This document shows, in pieces, positions 23,436 to 31,153 of a stretch of 64,000 nt of DNA (the stretch's first letter is position 1; each line of letters begins with the position of its first letter). Source of the DNA: Prochlorococcus sp. AG-402-K10 (GTDB taxonomy: Bacteria > Cyanobacteriota > Cyanobacteriia > PCC-6307 > Cyanobiaceae); contig QCIF01000008.1 of the NCBI GenBank assembly GCA_003216835.1, positions 1 to 64,000 of the forward strand, given 5' to 3'. The notes beneath the pieces were generated by a model. The model was not told the DNA's origin and searched no databases. It saw nothing but the letters and a program-made list of their open reading frames with translations. A program made the translations under genes and the position numbers.

Positions 23436-24644
23436 TTATTTTTCTCTTGTTTTGATATCGTTTGATCCAGCTACGGCTAAATCTTCTTGTAACTTATTTT
23501 CACAGGAAAGTACCCTTGACCAACTTGGTAATTGTTGAGTCGTTGGGAACGCTAAGTAATTTTCTGTAGCAGGCCTTAATAATTTTGCAAATTTTTGTAC
23601 TGATAATTCTTCTTCATGTCTGTCGTATGGTAATTGATTTACCGCTGAATCAAGACCAAATTGTTTGACACGATCTTCTCCAACTCTTTTATAAAGTACT
23701 TCTAGAGTTGCAAGCTGAGTACTAGTTAAAGTCTCTGCTTGATGCTCCATAAGACCTCTCAAAACACTTGAAAGGATTTCAGTACACATCTTTTGCAATC
23801 CTTCTCTTGATGAATCTCCAATATTCTTATGTTTATGGTCAAATAAGCCAAGGTCAACTTGAGCTATTTTTGAAGTCCTTACGTTTCTATAAACTTCTGA
23901 TAATAAACCTATCTCTAGACCCCAGTCGCAAGGAATTCTTAAATTCATAGCAAGGTCTTTTGTAAATGCAAATTCTCCTGCTAAGGGGTATCTAAATGAT
24001 TGAAGATATTGTAAAAAAGGGCCCTTCCCAACTAGCTGCTCAAGGCTGGCTAGCAAAGGTCCAACAAATAATCTTGTTGCCCTACCTTGTAGTTGATTGG
24101 TTTCTAAAGATAATCGACTGTAAAATGCCTTTACATAAGATATTCCATATGATTCATCTAAAAGAGGAAGTATCATTCGTGAAGGATATAAAGGACTAAA
24201 AGTTCTTATATCAGCATCAAAAAGTGCTACAACATCTGATTTTCTTGTGGCAACTCCTATACCTTGCCAAACAGCCCATCCTTTGCCGGGAGTTGCTAAT
24301 AATTCTAAACCATTTTTTTCTTGATTTTTTAAGAGATTAATTACAGAGGGAGAATTTGTCCATTGAATGTGAACTGGGAATGGCATCGAATTAAAAAAAG
24401 AAGTTGCTGCCTTTACTTGTTCGATAGTTTTTGCTGAAAGAGCAATTACCAATTCATTTAAACAGGTAAGGTTTTTTAAAACTTCTTTGATATCTTTTAG
24501 TGCTGGACGTTCAAACTCTTCATATAAACATGGGATTAATATACTAGTGGATCTTTTTTTGAGGCTTTCATTTAATTCTTTAATTAAATCATTAGTGACA
24601 CCGTATTCATGTATTGTTGTGATTAACCCTTGTTGAAAGTCCAT
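23436..24644 (-). CDS. gpgS: Glucosyl-3-phosphoglycerate synthase
   Basis: Transfers glucose from a nucleotide donor to 3-phosphoglycerate, the first step in making the compatible solute glucosylglycerate (family knowledge). The 402-residue GT-A fold carries TSILIPCLYEEFERPALKDI at the donor site, LATPGKGWAVWQG, the metal motif DADIRTF (about residues 144-150), AGEFAFTKDLAMNLRIPCDWGLEIGLL and LGLFDHKHKN near the catalytic end. Length and motif order fit GT81 members. The next locus, on the other strand and only 50 bases away, encodes the phosphatase, phosphorylase and glycerate kinase, which strongly supports this product. Confidence 0.92.
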   Translation of the reverse strand: MDFQQGLITTIHEYGVTNDLIKELNESLKKRSTSILIPCLYEEFERPALKDIKEVLKNLTCLNELVIALSAKTIEQVKAATSFFNSMPFPVHIQWTNSPSVINLLKNQEKNGLELLATPGKGWAVWQGIGVATRKSDVVALFDADIRTFSPLYPSRMILPLLDESYGISYVKAFYSRLSLETNQLQGRATRLFVGPLLASLEQLVGKGPFLQYLQSFRYPLAGEFAFTKDLAMNLRIPCDWGLEIGLLSEVYRNVRTSKIAQVDLGLFDHKHKNIGDSSREGLQKMCTEILSSVLRGLMEHQAETLTSTQLATLEVLYKRVGEDRVKQFGLDSAVNQLPYDRHEEELSVQKFAKLLRPATENYLAFPTTQQLPSWSRVLSCENKLQEDLAVAGSNDIKTREK

Positions 24645-24694
24645 TTTCTATTTGATGTGCAGAATAGTGTTAATACTTCGATAATTTTTTCAAA

Positions 24695-26455
24695 GTGAAG
24701 CAAATTGATTCAGAGAAAAAATTAGATAGATTGAAACTTGGTAAATTGTTAGAAACAATTTATACAAGTAATACTACAGAAGAAATTAATTTTATCTCAA
24801 ATCAATTATTACAGATTTTAGATGATTTCTCAGAGAAATCTTCTTTTGAAGAAATAAGTGATAATGAACGTTGGGATGAATCTTATTCAGTTTTAATAAC
24901 ATATGCAGATTCTGTTTATAAAGATGGTGAATCAACTTTAATAACACTTCGAGACTTATTAGCAAAACATTTTGGAAGCCTTTCTAAGGTTTTGCATATT
25001 CTTCCATTTTTGAAATCTACTAGTGATGGAGGTTTTGCTGTTTCAAGTTATGAATCTTTAGAAGAGAAATTTGGAAATTGGAATGATCTTAAAAATATTT
25101 CTCAAAAACATATTTTGATGGCTGATTTAGTACTTAATCATATTTCATCTTCTCATCCTTGGGTTCAAGAATTTATTAACTCCCAAGAACCTGGAATATC
25201 AAATATTTTTTCTCCGGACAAAAATTTTGATTGTACAAATGTTGTTAGACCTAGAAGCACATCTTTATTTTCTAATATAAATACAGAGGATGGTTCGAAA
25301 CAAGTTTGGACAACTTTTGGTCCAGATCAAATTGATTTGAATTGGCATAATCCAAAGATGACTCTTTATTTCTTAAGTTTAATTATTAGATATTTATCTA
25401 ATGGAGTTAAATGGTTCAGACTCGATGCGGTAGGTTTTATTTGGAAAGAATCTGGCACAACATGTTTACATTTGCCAAAGGCTCATTCAATTGTTAAAAT
25501 CCTACGAATTCTTCTAAATAACCTTCTATCGGAAGCATTGTTATTAACTGAAACTAATGTTCCTCAAAGGGAAAATCTGTCATATTTAGTTCCTGAAGAT
25601 GAGGCTCATATGGCATATAATTTTCCTTTGCCTCCTATTCTTTTAGAAGCAATTATTACTTCTAAAGCAGATATTCTAAATTCTTGGATTTTTAAATGGC
25701 CAGAGTTGCCTGAAAACACAACTCTTTTTAATTTCACAGCATCACATGATGGAGTTGGATTAAGAGCTTTAGAAGGACTCATGAATGAACAGAGAATCAA
25801 AGATTTATTAATTAATTGTGAGAAAAGGGGAGGACTTGTGAGTCATAGACGCTTAGCAAATGGAGAGGATAAACCATATGAGTTGAATATTAGTTGGTGG
25901 AGTGCAATGGAAGACCCTGGGATAGATTCTAATCGTTATCAGTATGAACGATTTTTATTAACTCAATTATTGGTTATGGCTCTTAAAGGTGTTCCCGCGT
26001 TTTATCTGCCAGCTTTATTGGCATCAGAAAATGATATTAAAAGTTTTTCCTTAACTGGACAAAGAAGAGACCTTAATAGAGAAAAATTTGACTATGAAAA
26101 TCTTTCATCTATATTGGATAATCCAGAGTCTAATGCTAATAAAAATTTAAAATATCTCAAAAGTGCTATGAAAGTAAGATCGAACCTAAAACAATTTCAT
26201 CCTGGTTCTCCTATGGAGTGTTTATCTAATGGTAGAAGTGATATTGTTGTAATCAAAAGGGGTAAAGGACCAGAATCTGTTTATACTATACATAACATTA
26301 CAGATAATAAGATTAATTATCAATTGAATGATGAGGATCTTACAGCATTAAATACAAGTTATATTAAAATGCGTGATTTGCTAACATCCGAAAAATATGA
26401 TTCGAAAAATATTATCCTTGATCCTTTTAAAGTCATTTGGCTTGGCTCTTTTTAA
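24695..26455 (+). CDS. GH13 sucrose-phosphorylase-like enzyme; probably glucosylglycerate phosphorylase
   Basis: 586 residues, GTG start, immediately divergent from gpgS. The (beta/alpha)8 catalytic residues are visible: nucleophile Asp244 in FRLDAVGF, acid/base Glu286 in LLTETNVP and transition-state Asp352 in FTASHDGVG. These and the length fit GH13 subfamily 18. That subfamily includes sucrose phosphorylase and glucosylglycerate phosphorylase, which splits glucosylglycerate with phosphate into glucose-1-phosphate and glycerate. The neighbours supply or consume exactly those metabolites (gpgS, phosphatase, glycerate kinase), so I favour the glucosylglycerate enzyme. Assignment by context is inference. 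Confidence 0.85.
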   Translation: MKQIDSEKKLDRLKLGKLLETIYTSNTTEEINFISNQLLQILDDFSEKSSFEEISDNERWDESYSVLITYADSVYKDGESTLITLRDLLAKHFGSLSKVLHILPFLKSTSDGGFAVSSYESLEEKFGNWNDLKNISQKHILMADLVLNHISSSHPWVQEFINSQEPGISNIFSPDKNFDCTNVVRPRSTSLFSNINTEDGSKQVWTTFGPDQIDLNWHNPKMTLYFLSLIIRYLSNGVKWFRLDAVGFIWKESGTTCLHLPKAHSIVKILRILLNNLLSEALLLTETNVPQRENLSYLVPEDEAHMAYNFPLPPILLEAIITSKADILNSWIFKWPELPENTTLFNFTASHDGVGLRALEGLMNEQRIKDLLINCEKRGGLVSHRRLANGEDKPYELNISWWSAMEDPGIDSNRYQYERFLLTQLLVMALKGVPAFYLPALLASENDIKSFSLTGQRRDLNREKFDYENLSSILDNPESNANKNLKYLKSAMKVRSNLKQFHPGSPMECLSNGRSDIVVIKRGKGPESVYTIHNITDNKINYQLNDEDLTALNTSYIKMRDLLTSEKYDSKNIILDPFKVIWLGSF

Positions 26456-27256
26456 ATGATTGAAAATTCTTCTATTTGGATTGTGAGCGATGTTGATGGA
26501 ACTTTAATGGATCATTCATACGATCTTACTCCAGCAAAAGAAACTATAAATACCTTAAAAGAGTTATCTGTGCCTGTTATACTTTGTACGAGCAAGACTG
26601 CTTCGGAAGTAAAGGTTATTAGAAAGGAACTTGAATTAACTGATCCTTATATTGTTGAGAATGGAGCAGCAATATATGGTGAATCAACTGAAAATGAAGA
26701 ATTTCAAATTATTCTTGGAGAAAAGTATGAAGTTCTTGAAGAAATATTGAAGTTTATTTCAAAAGATATTAGCTACAATTTAATTCCTCTTAATAATCTT
26801 TCTGATCAAGAAGCTACCGAACTTACAGGATTAAAAGGTAATTCATTAACTTTAATGAGAGATAGACATTGGAGTATGCCATTTTTGAATCCTCCTAATT
26901 CCCTTGAAAAAAAAATAAAAAGTTGTTGTAAAAGGTTTAACGTTTCAATTTTTAAAGGTAATAGAATGAGTCATTTATTGTCAATTAATTCAGATAAAGG
27001 AAAAGCAATAAATAAACTTAAGAAATATTCAAATAATCCATATATTAAAATTATAGGATTAGGAGATTCTCCGAATGATTTACCTTTATTAATTAATTCG
27101 GATTTTAAAATTGTTATTCCAGGGATAAATGGTCCTAATTTAGATTTATTAAATAAATTAAAAAATTATGAATTTACTTTAGCTGAAATGCCTAATGGTC
27201 ATGGTTGGAAGCATGAAATAACTAAGTTAATTGATAGATTAGACCTTAAAAGATAA
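26456..27256 (+). CDS. Mannosyl/glucosyl-3-phosphoglycerate phosphatase (HAD)
   Basis: 266 residues of the HAD type IIB. Motif I WIVSDVDGTLMD (residues 8-19), motif II VILCTSK, a cap domain, and motif IV IGLGDSPNDLPLL. The VENGAAIYG strand and the order match mannosyl-3-phosphoglycerate phosphatase, which in this context removes phosphate from glucosyl-3-phosphoglycerate to give glucosylglycerate. The start ATG follows the stop of the GH13 gene with no gap (TAAATG), and the next gene follows likewise, showing tight translational coupling. Confidence 0.9.
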   Translation: MIENSSIWIVSDVDGTLMDHSYDLTPAKETINTLKELSVPVILCTSKTASEVKVIRKELELTDPYIVENGAAIYGESTENEEFQIILGEKYEVLEEILKFISKDISYNLIPLNNLSDQEATELTGLKGNSLTLMRDRHWSMPFLNPPNSLEKKIKSCCKRFNVSIFKGNRMSHLLSINSDKGKAINKLKKYSNNPYIKIIGLGDSPNDLPLLINSDFKIVIPGINGPNLDLLNKLKNYEFTLAEMPNGHGWKHEITKLIDRLDLKR

Positions 27257-28198
27257 GTGAAAGCTTCAAATATTAACTTCCCCTTAGATAAATTTGAAAA
27301 ATTAATTATCAATATTGGATGGGATTCCTTACAAGATTGGATCCGTTTTTGGAATATTAAAAAAGATCTTCTTTTAATTAATGAATATTGGGATGACAAT
27401 GTAAGAGAAGATTGGATCTGGGGTTTGGCTTTACCTCTTTTGTCTCAGGCATATAAATTCAAAAATAAATTTTCAGAACGAAAAATTATTGGCATATCTG
27501 CTTTGCCAGGTACTGGGAAAACGACATTAGGGAAATGGTTGGAAGCAATATCTGTAAAACTAGATTTCAAAATAAATGTTATTTCTATCGACGATTTTTA
27601 TCTTCCATCTGATGAAATGAAGTTAGCAATAAAGAATAATCCTTGGAATGTTTCTAGAGGATTCCCAGGAAGCCATTCAGTAAACTTAATGCAAGAGACC
27701 TTATTAAATTGGAAGGCTGATGGGCATTTAAAGGTGCCAGTTTTTGATAAATCTTTAAGGAATGGTTTAGGAGATAGATCTCATTGGAGGGTAGATGATC
27801 CGGACTTGTTAATTCTTGAAGGTTGGTTTTTAGGAGTGAAACCTCTTGCTAATTGTCTGGAAGAGTATAAATCATTTGAGCCATCTTTAACTTCTCTAGA
27901 ATCTTCTTATAGGTTAAATATTCAAAATAATTTAAAACAATATTTCGATATTTGGAATTTAATCGATAATATTTGGCAAGTAAAACCCCTGAAATTTGAA
28001 TATATGAATTTATGGAAAACAAATCAGGAAAATGAAATGTTTAGAAAAGAAGGAAAATCACTTAAAGATATTCAATTATCTAATTTTTTGAGAATGTTAA
28101 ATGTTTCTATTCCTAAAATATGTTTTGAAGAAATTAATTCGGATGTTTTGTTGTTGATTAATCAAGAGAGAAAAATAATTGAAGTTGGTTTAAAATAA
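27257..28198 (+). CDS. Glycerate kinase (P-loop, plant-type GLYK family)
   Basis: 313 residues, GTG start directly after the stop of the phosphatase gene. The Walker A motif GISALPGTGKTTLGKWL lies near residues 82-98 and SIDDFYLPSDEM follows, as in the D-glycerate 3-kinases of plants, yeast and cyanobacteria. It would convert the glycerate released by the phosphorylase, or from photorespiration, to 3-phosphoglycerate, returning carbon to the Calvin cycle. The N-terminal 80 residues are family-typical. The lack of any separation from the phosphatase suggests coordinated expression. Confidence 0.88.
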   Translation: MKASNINFPLDKFEKLIINIGWDSLQDWIRFWNIKKDLLLINEYWDDNVREDWIWGLALPLLSQAYKFKNKFSERKIIGISALPGTGKTTLGKWLEAISVKLDFKINVISIDDFYLPSDEMKLAIKNNPWNVSRGFPGSHSVNLMQETLLNWKADGHLKVPVFDKSLRNGLGDRSHWRVDDPDLLILEGWFLGVKPLANCLEEYKSFEPSLTSLESSYRLNIQNNLKQYFDIWNLIDNIWQVKPLKFEYMNLWKTNQENEMFRKEGKSLKDIQLSNFLRMLNVSIPKICFEEINSDVLLLINQERKIIEVGLK

Positions 28199-28286
28199 AA
28201 AAATTTTAAATTTTTTTATCTTCAGTAATTTTTTATACATTTTTTATTTTTTATTTTTTGTTTAATAAAACTAATTTATTTTTGTA

Positions 28287-28514
28287 ATGGTTGAGTTTTC
28301 TTATAAAAACAAAAGCTCTAGGATGATTGTTTTGAGATGTATTGGTGCATCTAATTTTTTCTTAGAGAGAGTGATATACCCAACTGATATAATTACTTTT
28401 ATGGCTCCAAATGATTCGAGAGTTGAAATATGGGGAAATCATTTGTATGGACCTAAACTTGAGGAAAGAATAAGAGTTTCCTCTGATAACGAAGATTCCA
28501 CATTAGTAGCGTAA
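28287..28514 (+). CDS. DUF1830-family protein
   Basis: 75 residues with the short beta fold of DUF1830: MIVLRCIGASNFFLERVIYP, FMAPNDSRVEIWGNHLYGP. The R-C-x-G-A/N-S, Phe-x-E-R-V-x-x-P and A-P-x-D-S-x-V-E-I pattern is characteristic. It is cyanobacteria-specific with no assigned biochemical role. It begins 88 bases after the glycerate kinase stop, possibly with its own promoter. Confidence 0.8.
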   Translation: MVEFSYKNKSSRMIVLRCIGASNFFLERVIYPTDIITFMAPNDSRVEIWGNHLYGPKLEERIRVSSDNEDSTLVA

Positions 28515-28636
28515 TTAAATATATCAATATTCGTTTTCTAGTCAATATTTTTTATATACATAAATTAATTTTGATATTAATAACAAGTTTTTAAATCATG
28601 ATTAAACCTTATTTTTTAGATTGAATATGATGCGTT

Positions 28637-28790
28637 TATAATCTTATGTTATATCTCTAGTATTAAATTTTAATTATTTAGGAACATTTAAACCTAGAGA
28701 TTAAAATTATAATAATTATTTATTCAATAATTCATTTAAGATTATTTTAAATGAATCTTTATCATTCAATTAAAATTTAATTATCCCATT
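28637..28790 (+). promoter_or_regulatory. TATAAT element and structured leader before a microprotein
   Basis: TATAAT at 28637-28642 would start a transcript near 28649, immediately ahead of ATCTCTAG (28653-28660), whose perfect complement CTAGAGAT lies at 28694-28701. A second perfect inverted repeat, ATTCATTTAA/TTAAATGAAT (28730-28739 with 28747-28756, 7-base loop), follows, and then the ATG at 28791. Together this looks like a structured 5' leader or a small RNA of about 110 bases in an otherwise gene-free 276-base gap. It does not match any riboswitch I recognise. Confidence 0.4.
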
Positions 28791-28925
28791 ATGGATCTTA
28801 CAACAGTTTTATTTTTTTTAAGTTTTCCATTCGTAGCATTAACAATTTATTTTGGAACTAAAAATAATTTTTATGAAAGTGAAAATTATAACGGTGACGG
28901 ATGTGCACATGATGTGAAAAGATAA
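28791..28925 (+). CDS. 44-residue membrane microprotein, unknown
   Basis: Read by hand: ATG at 28791, TAA at 28923-28925. One hydrophobic helix (MDLTTVLFFLSFPFVALTIYF) is followed by a polar tail FGTKNNFYESENYNGDGCAH with a Cys-His pair. It converges with the secreted small protein gene at 28931, only 5 bases away. Likely real because of intact frame and the promoter/leader upstream; function unknown. Confidence 0.5.
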   Translation: MDLTTVLFFLSFPFVALTIYFGTKNNFYESENYNGDGCAHDVKR

Positions 28926-28930
28926 TTTTA

Positions 28931-29209
28931 TTAATTATTTCCACTAAATACACAAGTCCATTTACTATCAAATTGCCAGACAGGTTTATATATTCTATCA
29001 GTAATTTCTTTACCTGCTTTTTTACATGTCTCTAAATCTTTCATTGGAATAGAGTGTAATGATGGACTAGTTATTCCACTTACTACTGGTCTTCCTCCTG
29101 GTCCTTGTCGATAAGTTCCAATAACTAGCCAATAATCTGCTTTAACATCGTCGGTTAATAAAAAGACAGATAAAACAATTAAGAATTTTAGAAATAATTT
29201 ATTCTTCAT
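28931..29209 (-). CDS. Small secreted protein with two Cys, unknown
   Basis: 92 residues. The signal peptide MKNKLFLKFLIVLSVFLLTD ends near DVKA-D (residues 21-25), a good cleavage site. The mature part YWLVIGTYRQGPGGRPVVSG resembles small periplasmic/lumenal proteins with two Cys (TCKKAG and WTCVFSG) likely joined as a disulfide. Similar short 'YWLVI-G-Y' proteins are widespread in marine picocyanobacteria, but no function is known to me. Confidence 0.65.
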   Translation of the reverse strand: MKNKLFLKFLIVLSVFLLTDDVKADYWLVIGTYRQGPGGRPVVSGITSPSLHSIPMKDLETCKKAGKEITDRIYKPVWQFDSKWTCVFSGNN

Positions 29210-29282
29210 AATTTATTATTTTCTTTTACTTTTATAATCTAAATTGTATTATTTACTTGTGAAGTACTTTTATACATAAATT

Positions 29283-30083
29283 TTGGAATATTTAAAATTT
29301 ATTTTATACGGATTAATTCAAGGTTTAACTGAATTTATTCCTGTTAGTAGTACAGCTCATTTAAAAATTATCTCTTTATGGTTGGGATTTGAAGACCCTG
29401 GCACATCTTTGTCAGCAATTATTCAACTTGGAAGTGTTTTTGCGATATTCTGGTACTTTAGAAATGATATCTTTTTTTTTAAGAATTCATCTTCAAAAAA
29501 TATTTTAGATTCTTTTTTAATTAAAAGATTATCAACTTCTATATTTATTGGTACTATCCCAATCATTTTTATAGGAGCATTTATAAAGTTTTTTATTCCT
29601 TACTTTTTAGATAATAATCTGCGTTCTAATTTTTCTATAGCAATAATTTCCATATTAATGGCTTTTTTTATGTATTTTTCTGATAATTCTAGAAATAAAT
29701 ATATTAACTTAAGAAATCATAATTATCTCGATAGCTTATTAATAGGTCTTGGACAAGCATTTGCAATAATCCCTGGAGTATCAAGATCAGGAGTTACTAT
29801 CTCTTTGGCACTTTTATTTGGTTGGGAAAGAAAAGATGCCGCAAAGTTTTCTTTTCTTCTGGGTATACCTGCTATTTCATTAGCTGCTATCGTTCAGTTA
29901 ATTTTTTCTTTAAATCAATTTTCAAATTTTAGTTTTTTACCGTTAGTAATTGGACTTACTACCACATTCTTATCTTCTTTATTAGCAATAGATTTTTTAA
30001 TAAAATATATATCTAAACGTGGAATGAAAATATTTATATACTATAGAATTATTTTTGGTATTTTGATTCTTTTGAATTTATAA
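29283..30083 (+). CDS. uppP: Undecaprenyl-diphosphatase (UppP/BacA)
   Basis: Dephosphorylates undecaprenyl pyrophosphate to recycle the lipid carrier for peptidoglycan and other surface polymers. 266 residues, about eight membrane helices, TTG start. LIQGLTEFIPVSSTAHLKI supplies the first conserved (E/Q)xxxE-type motif with catalytic Glu/Ser, and AIIPGVSRSGVTISLALL the PGxSRSxxT motif. Length and motif spacing match the BacA family. It stands alone in its region; absence of a visible ribosome-binding site makes the TTG less certain. Confidence 0.94.
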   Translation: MEYLKFILYGLIQGLTEFIPVSSTAHLKIISLWLGFEDPGTSLSAIIQLGSVFAIFWYFRNDIFFFKNSSSKNILDSFLIKRLSTSIFIGTIPIIFIGAFIKFFIPYFLDNNLRSNFSIAIISILMAFFMYFSDNSRNKYINLRNHNYLDSLLIGLGQAFAIIPGVSRSGVTISLALLFGWERKDAAKFSFLLGIPAISLAAIVQLIFSLNQFSNFSFLPLVIGLTTTFLSSLLAIDFLIKYISKRGMKIFIYYRIIFGILILLNL

Positions 30084-30125
30084 TTTCTTTGGAGAGTTAA
30101 ATATTCTCTTTAATGTTTTACGCAT

Positions 30126-30290
30126 ATGATTTTAAATCAATTATTTGTATCTTTTCAATTAGGAGAAGTTGAAGTTTCAAATACTACTTTATTTATTCTT
30201 ATATTTTTTTCATCATTTACATTCATTGCTGTTGGTATTAGTTCTTATAAATTATACAAATCTTTAATTAATGATGATGTTGATAATTAA
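30126..30290 (+). CDS. 54-residue membrane microprotein, unknown
   Basis: Read by hand: ATG at 30126, TAA at 30288-30290, ending next to the tRNA. MILNQLFVSFQLGEVEVSNT precedes one helix (TLFILIFFSSFTFIAVGIS, about residues 21-40) and a tail with YKLYKSLINDDVDN. A weak GAGAG/CTCT hairpin followed by T's at 30091-30111 lies between uppP and this gene. Unknown function. Confidence 0.5.
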   Translation: MILNQLFVSFQLGEVEVSNTTLFILIFFSSFTFIAVGISSYKLYKSLINDDVDN

Positions 30291-30364
30291 TCGGAACGGC
30301 GGGATTTGAACCCACGACCCCCACTACCCCAAAGTGGTGCGCTACCAAACTGCGCTACGCCCCG
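30291..30364 (-). tRNA. tRNA-Pro (anticodon GGG)
   Basis: 74 bases folding into a cloverleaf: acceptor CGGGGCG pairs with CGTTCCG, D-arm GTAGCGC...GCGC, anticodon stem CCACT/AGTGG with loop TTGGGGT (anticodon at 30330-30328), and the T-arm GTGGGTTCAAATCCCGC. The CCA is not encoded. The G34 anticodon reads proline codons CCC and CCU. Discriminator base is A. Confidence 0.95.
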
Positions 30365-30390
30365 TATCATTACTATAAAGTTAATAAGGA

Positions 30391-31119
30391 CTACTTATTA
30401 TTCTTTATAGGTTTATTATCAGACATCAATACACACTTATCAACTTCCCAATTAAATTTTTCCCAGATTTCATCATTTAATTTGTAATTACTACCAGTAA
30501 ACGACCCTAGTTTTACTTTTGTTGGAGATGCCGAGCAATATTGTCTACTTCCTTCTATAGCTAGGTATTGTTGATGATAATCTTCAGCGTAATAATAAGT
30601 GTCAATCATTTTTATTTCTGTTTCAATTAATCCAAGACTTTTTTTATTAAGTTCTCTTTGATATTCTTCTTTACTTGATTGTATTATTTCTTTTTTGTTT
30701 TTATTTTTATAGTATATCGAAGATCTATATTGAGAACCAACATCATTACCTTGTCTATCTTTCTGGGTTGGATTATGACATTCCCAAAACATTTTTAATA
30801 GATCACTAATATCTATTTCCTTTTTATTCCAAACAACTCTTACTACTTCTGCATGACCAGTTAAACCAGAACATACCTCATAATAAGTAGGATTATTTTT
30901 AATCCCTCCTGCATAACCAACAGAGGTTGTTACTACTCCAGGAAGTTTCCAAAAACATTTTTCTGCACCCCAGAAACAACCGCACCCAAATATTATTTCG
31001 TCCTCTTGAGAGTTGGGATCTTTTTTAATATCAGTATTTAATATTCTATGAATTGAATTGTTTTTTTCACTAGGAATATAATTTTTGTTATTCATAATAC
31101 TTTTTAGAAATTTAAGCAT
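30391..31119 (-). CDS. msrA: Peptide methionine sulfoxide reductase A
   Basis: Repairs (S)-methionine sulfoxide in proteins. The catalytic motif IIFGCGCFWGAEKCFW puts the nucleophile at Cys48. TSVGYAGG, GHAEVV and FWECHNPTQKDRQGNDVGSQYRS follow as expected, and the C-terminal QQYLAIEGSRQYCSASP brings a recycling Cys. The N-terminal 40 residues precede the domain and may be a start artefact: an ATG at 31095 would remove 8 of them. About 26 bases downstream is the tRNA, and 34 bases upstream the ABC half-transporter ends. Confidence 0.95.
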   Translation of the reverse strand: MLKFLKSIMNNKNYIPSEKNNSIHRILNTDIKKDPNSQEDEIIFGCGCFWGAEKCFWKLPGVVTTSVGYAGGIKNNPTYYEVCSGLTGHAEVVRVVWNKKEIDISDLLKMFWECHNPTQKDRQGNDVGSQYRSSIYYKNKNKKEIIQSSKEEYQRELNKKSLGLIETEIKMIDTYYYAEDYHQQYLAIEGSRQYCSASPTKVKLGSFTGSNYKLNDEIWEKFNWEVDKCVLMSDNKPIKNNK

Positions 31120-31153
31120 ACTTAAGCAATTTTTAATATGTTGAATATTGATT

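Noticed and set aside
24645..24694. NtcA box in the gpgS/GH13 divergent promoter
   Set aside because: No GTA-N8-TAC is present in the 50-base gap; only a partial GTGTTAATAC match, which is too weak to claim.
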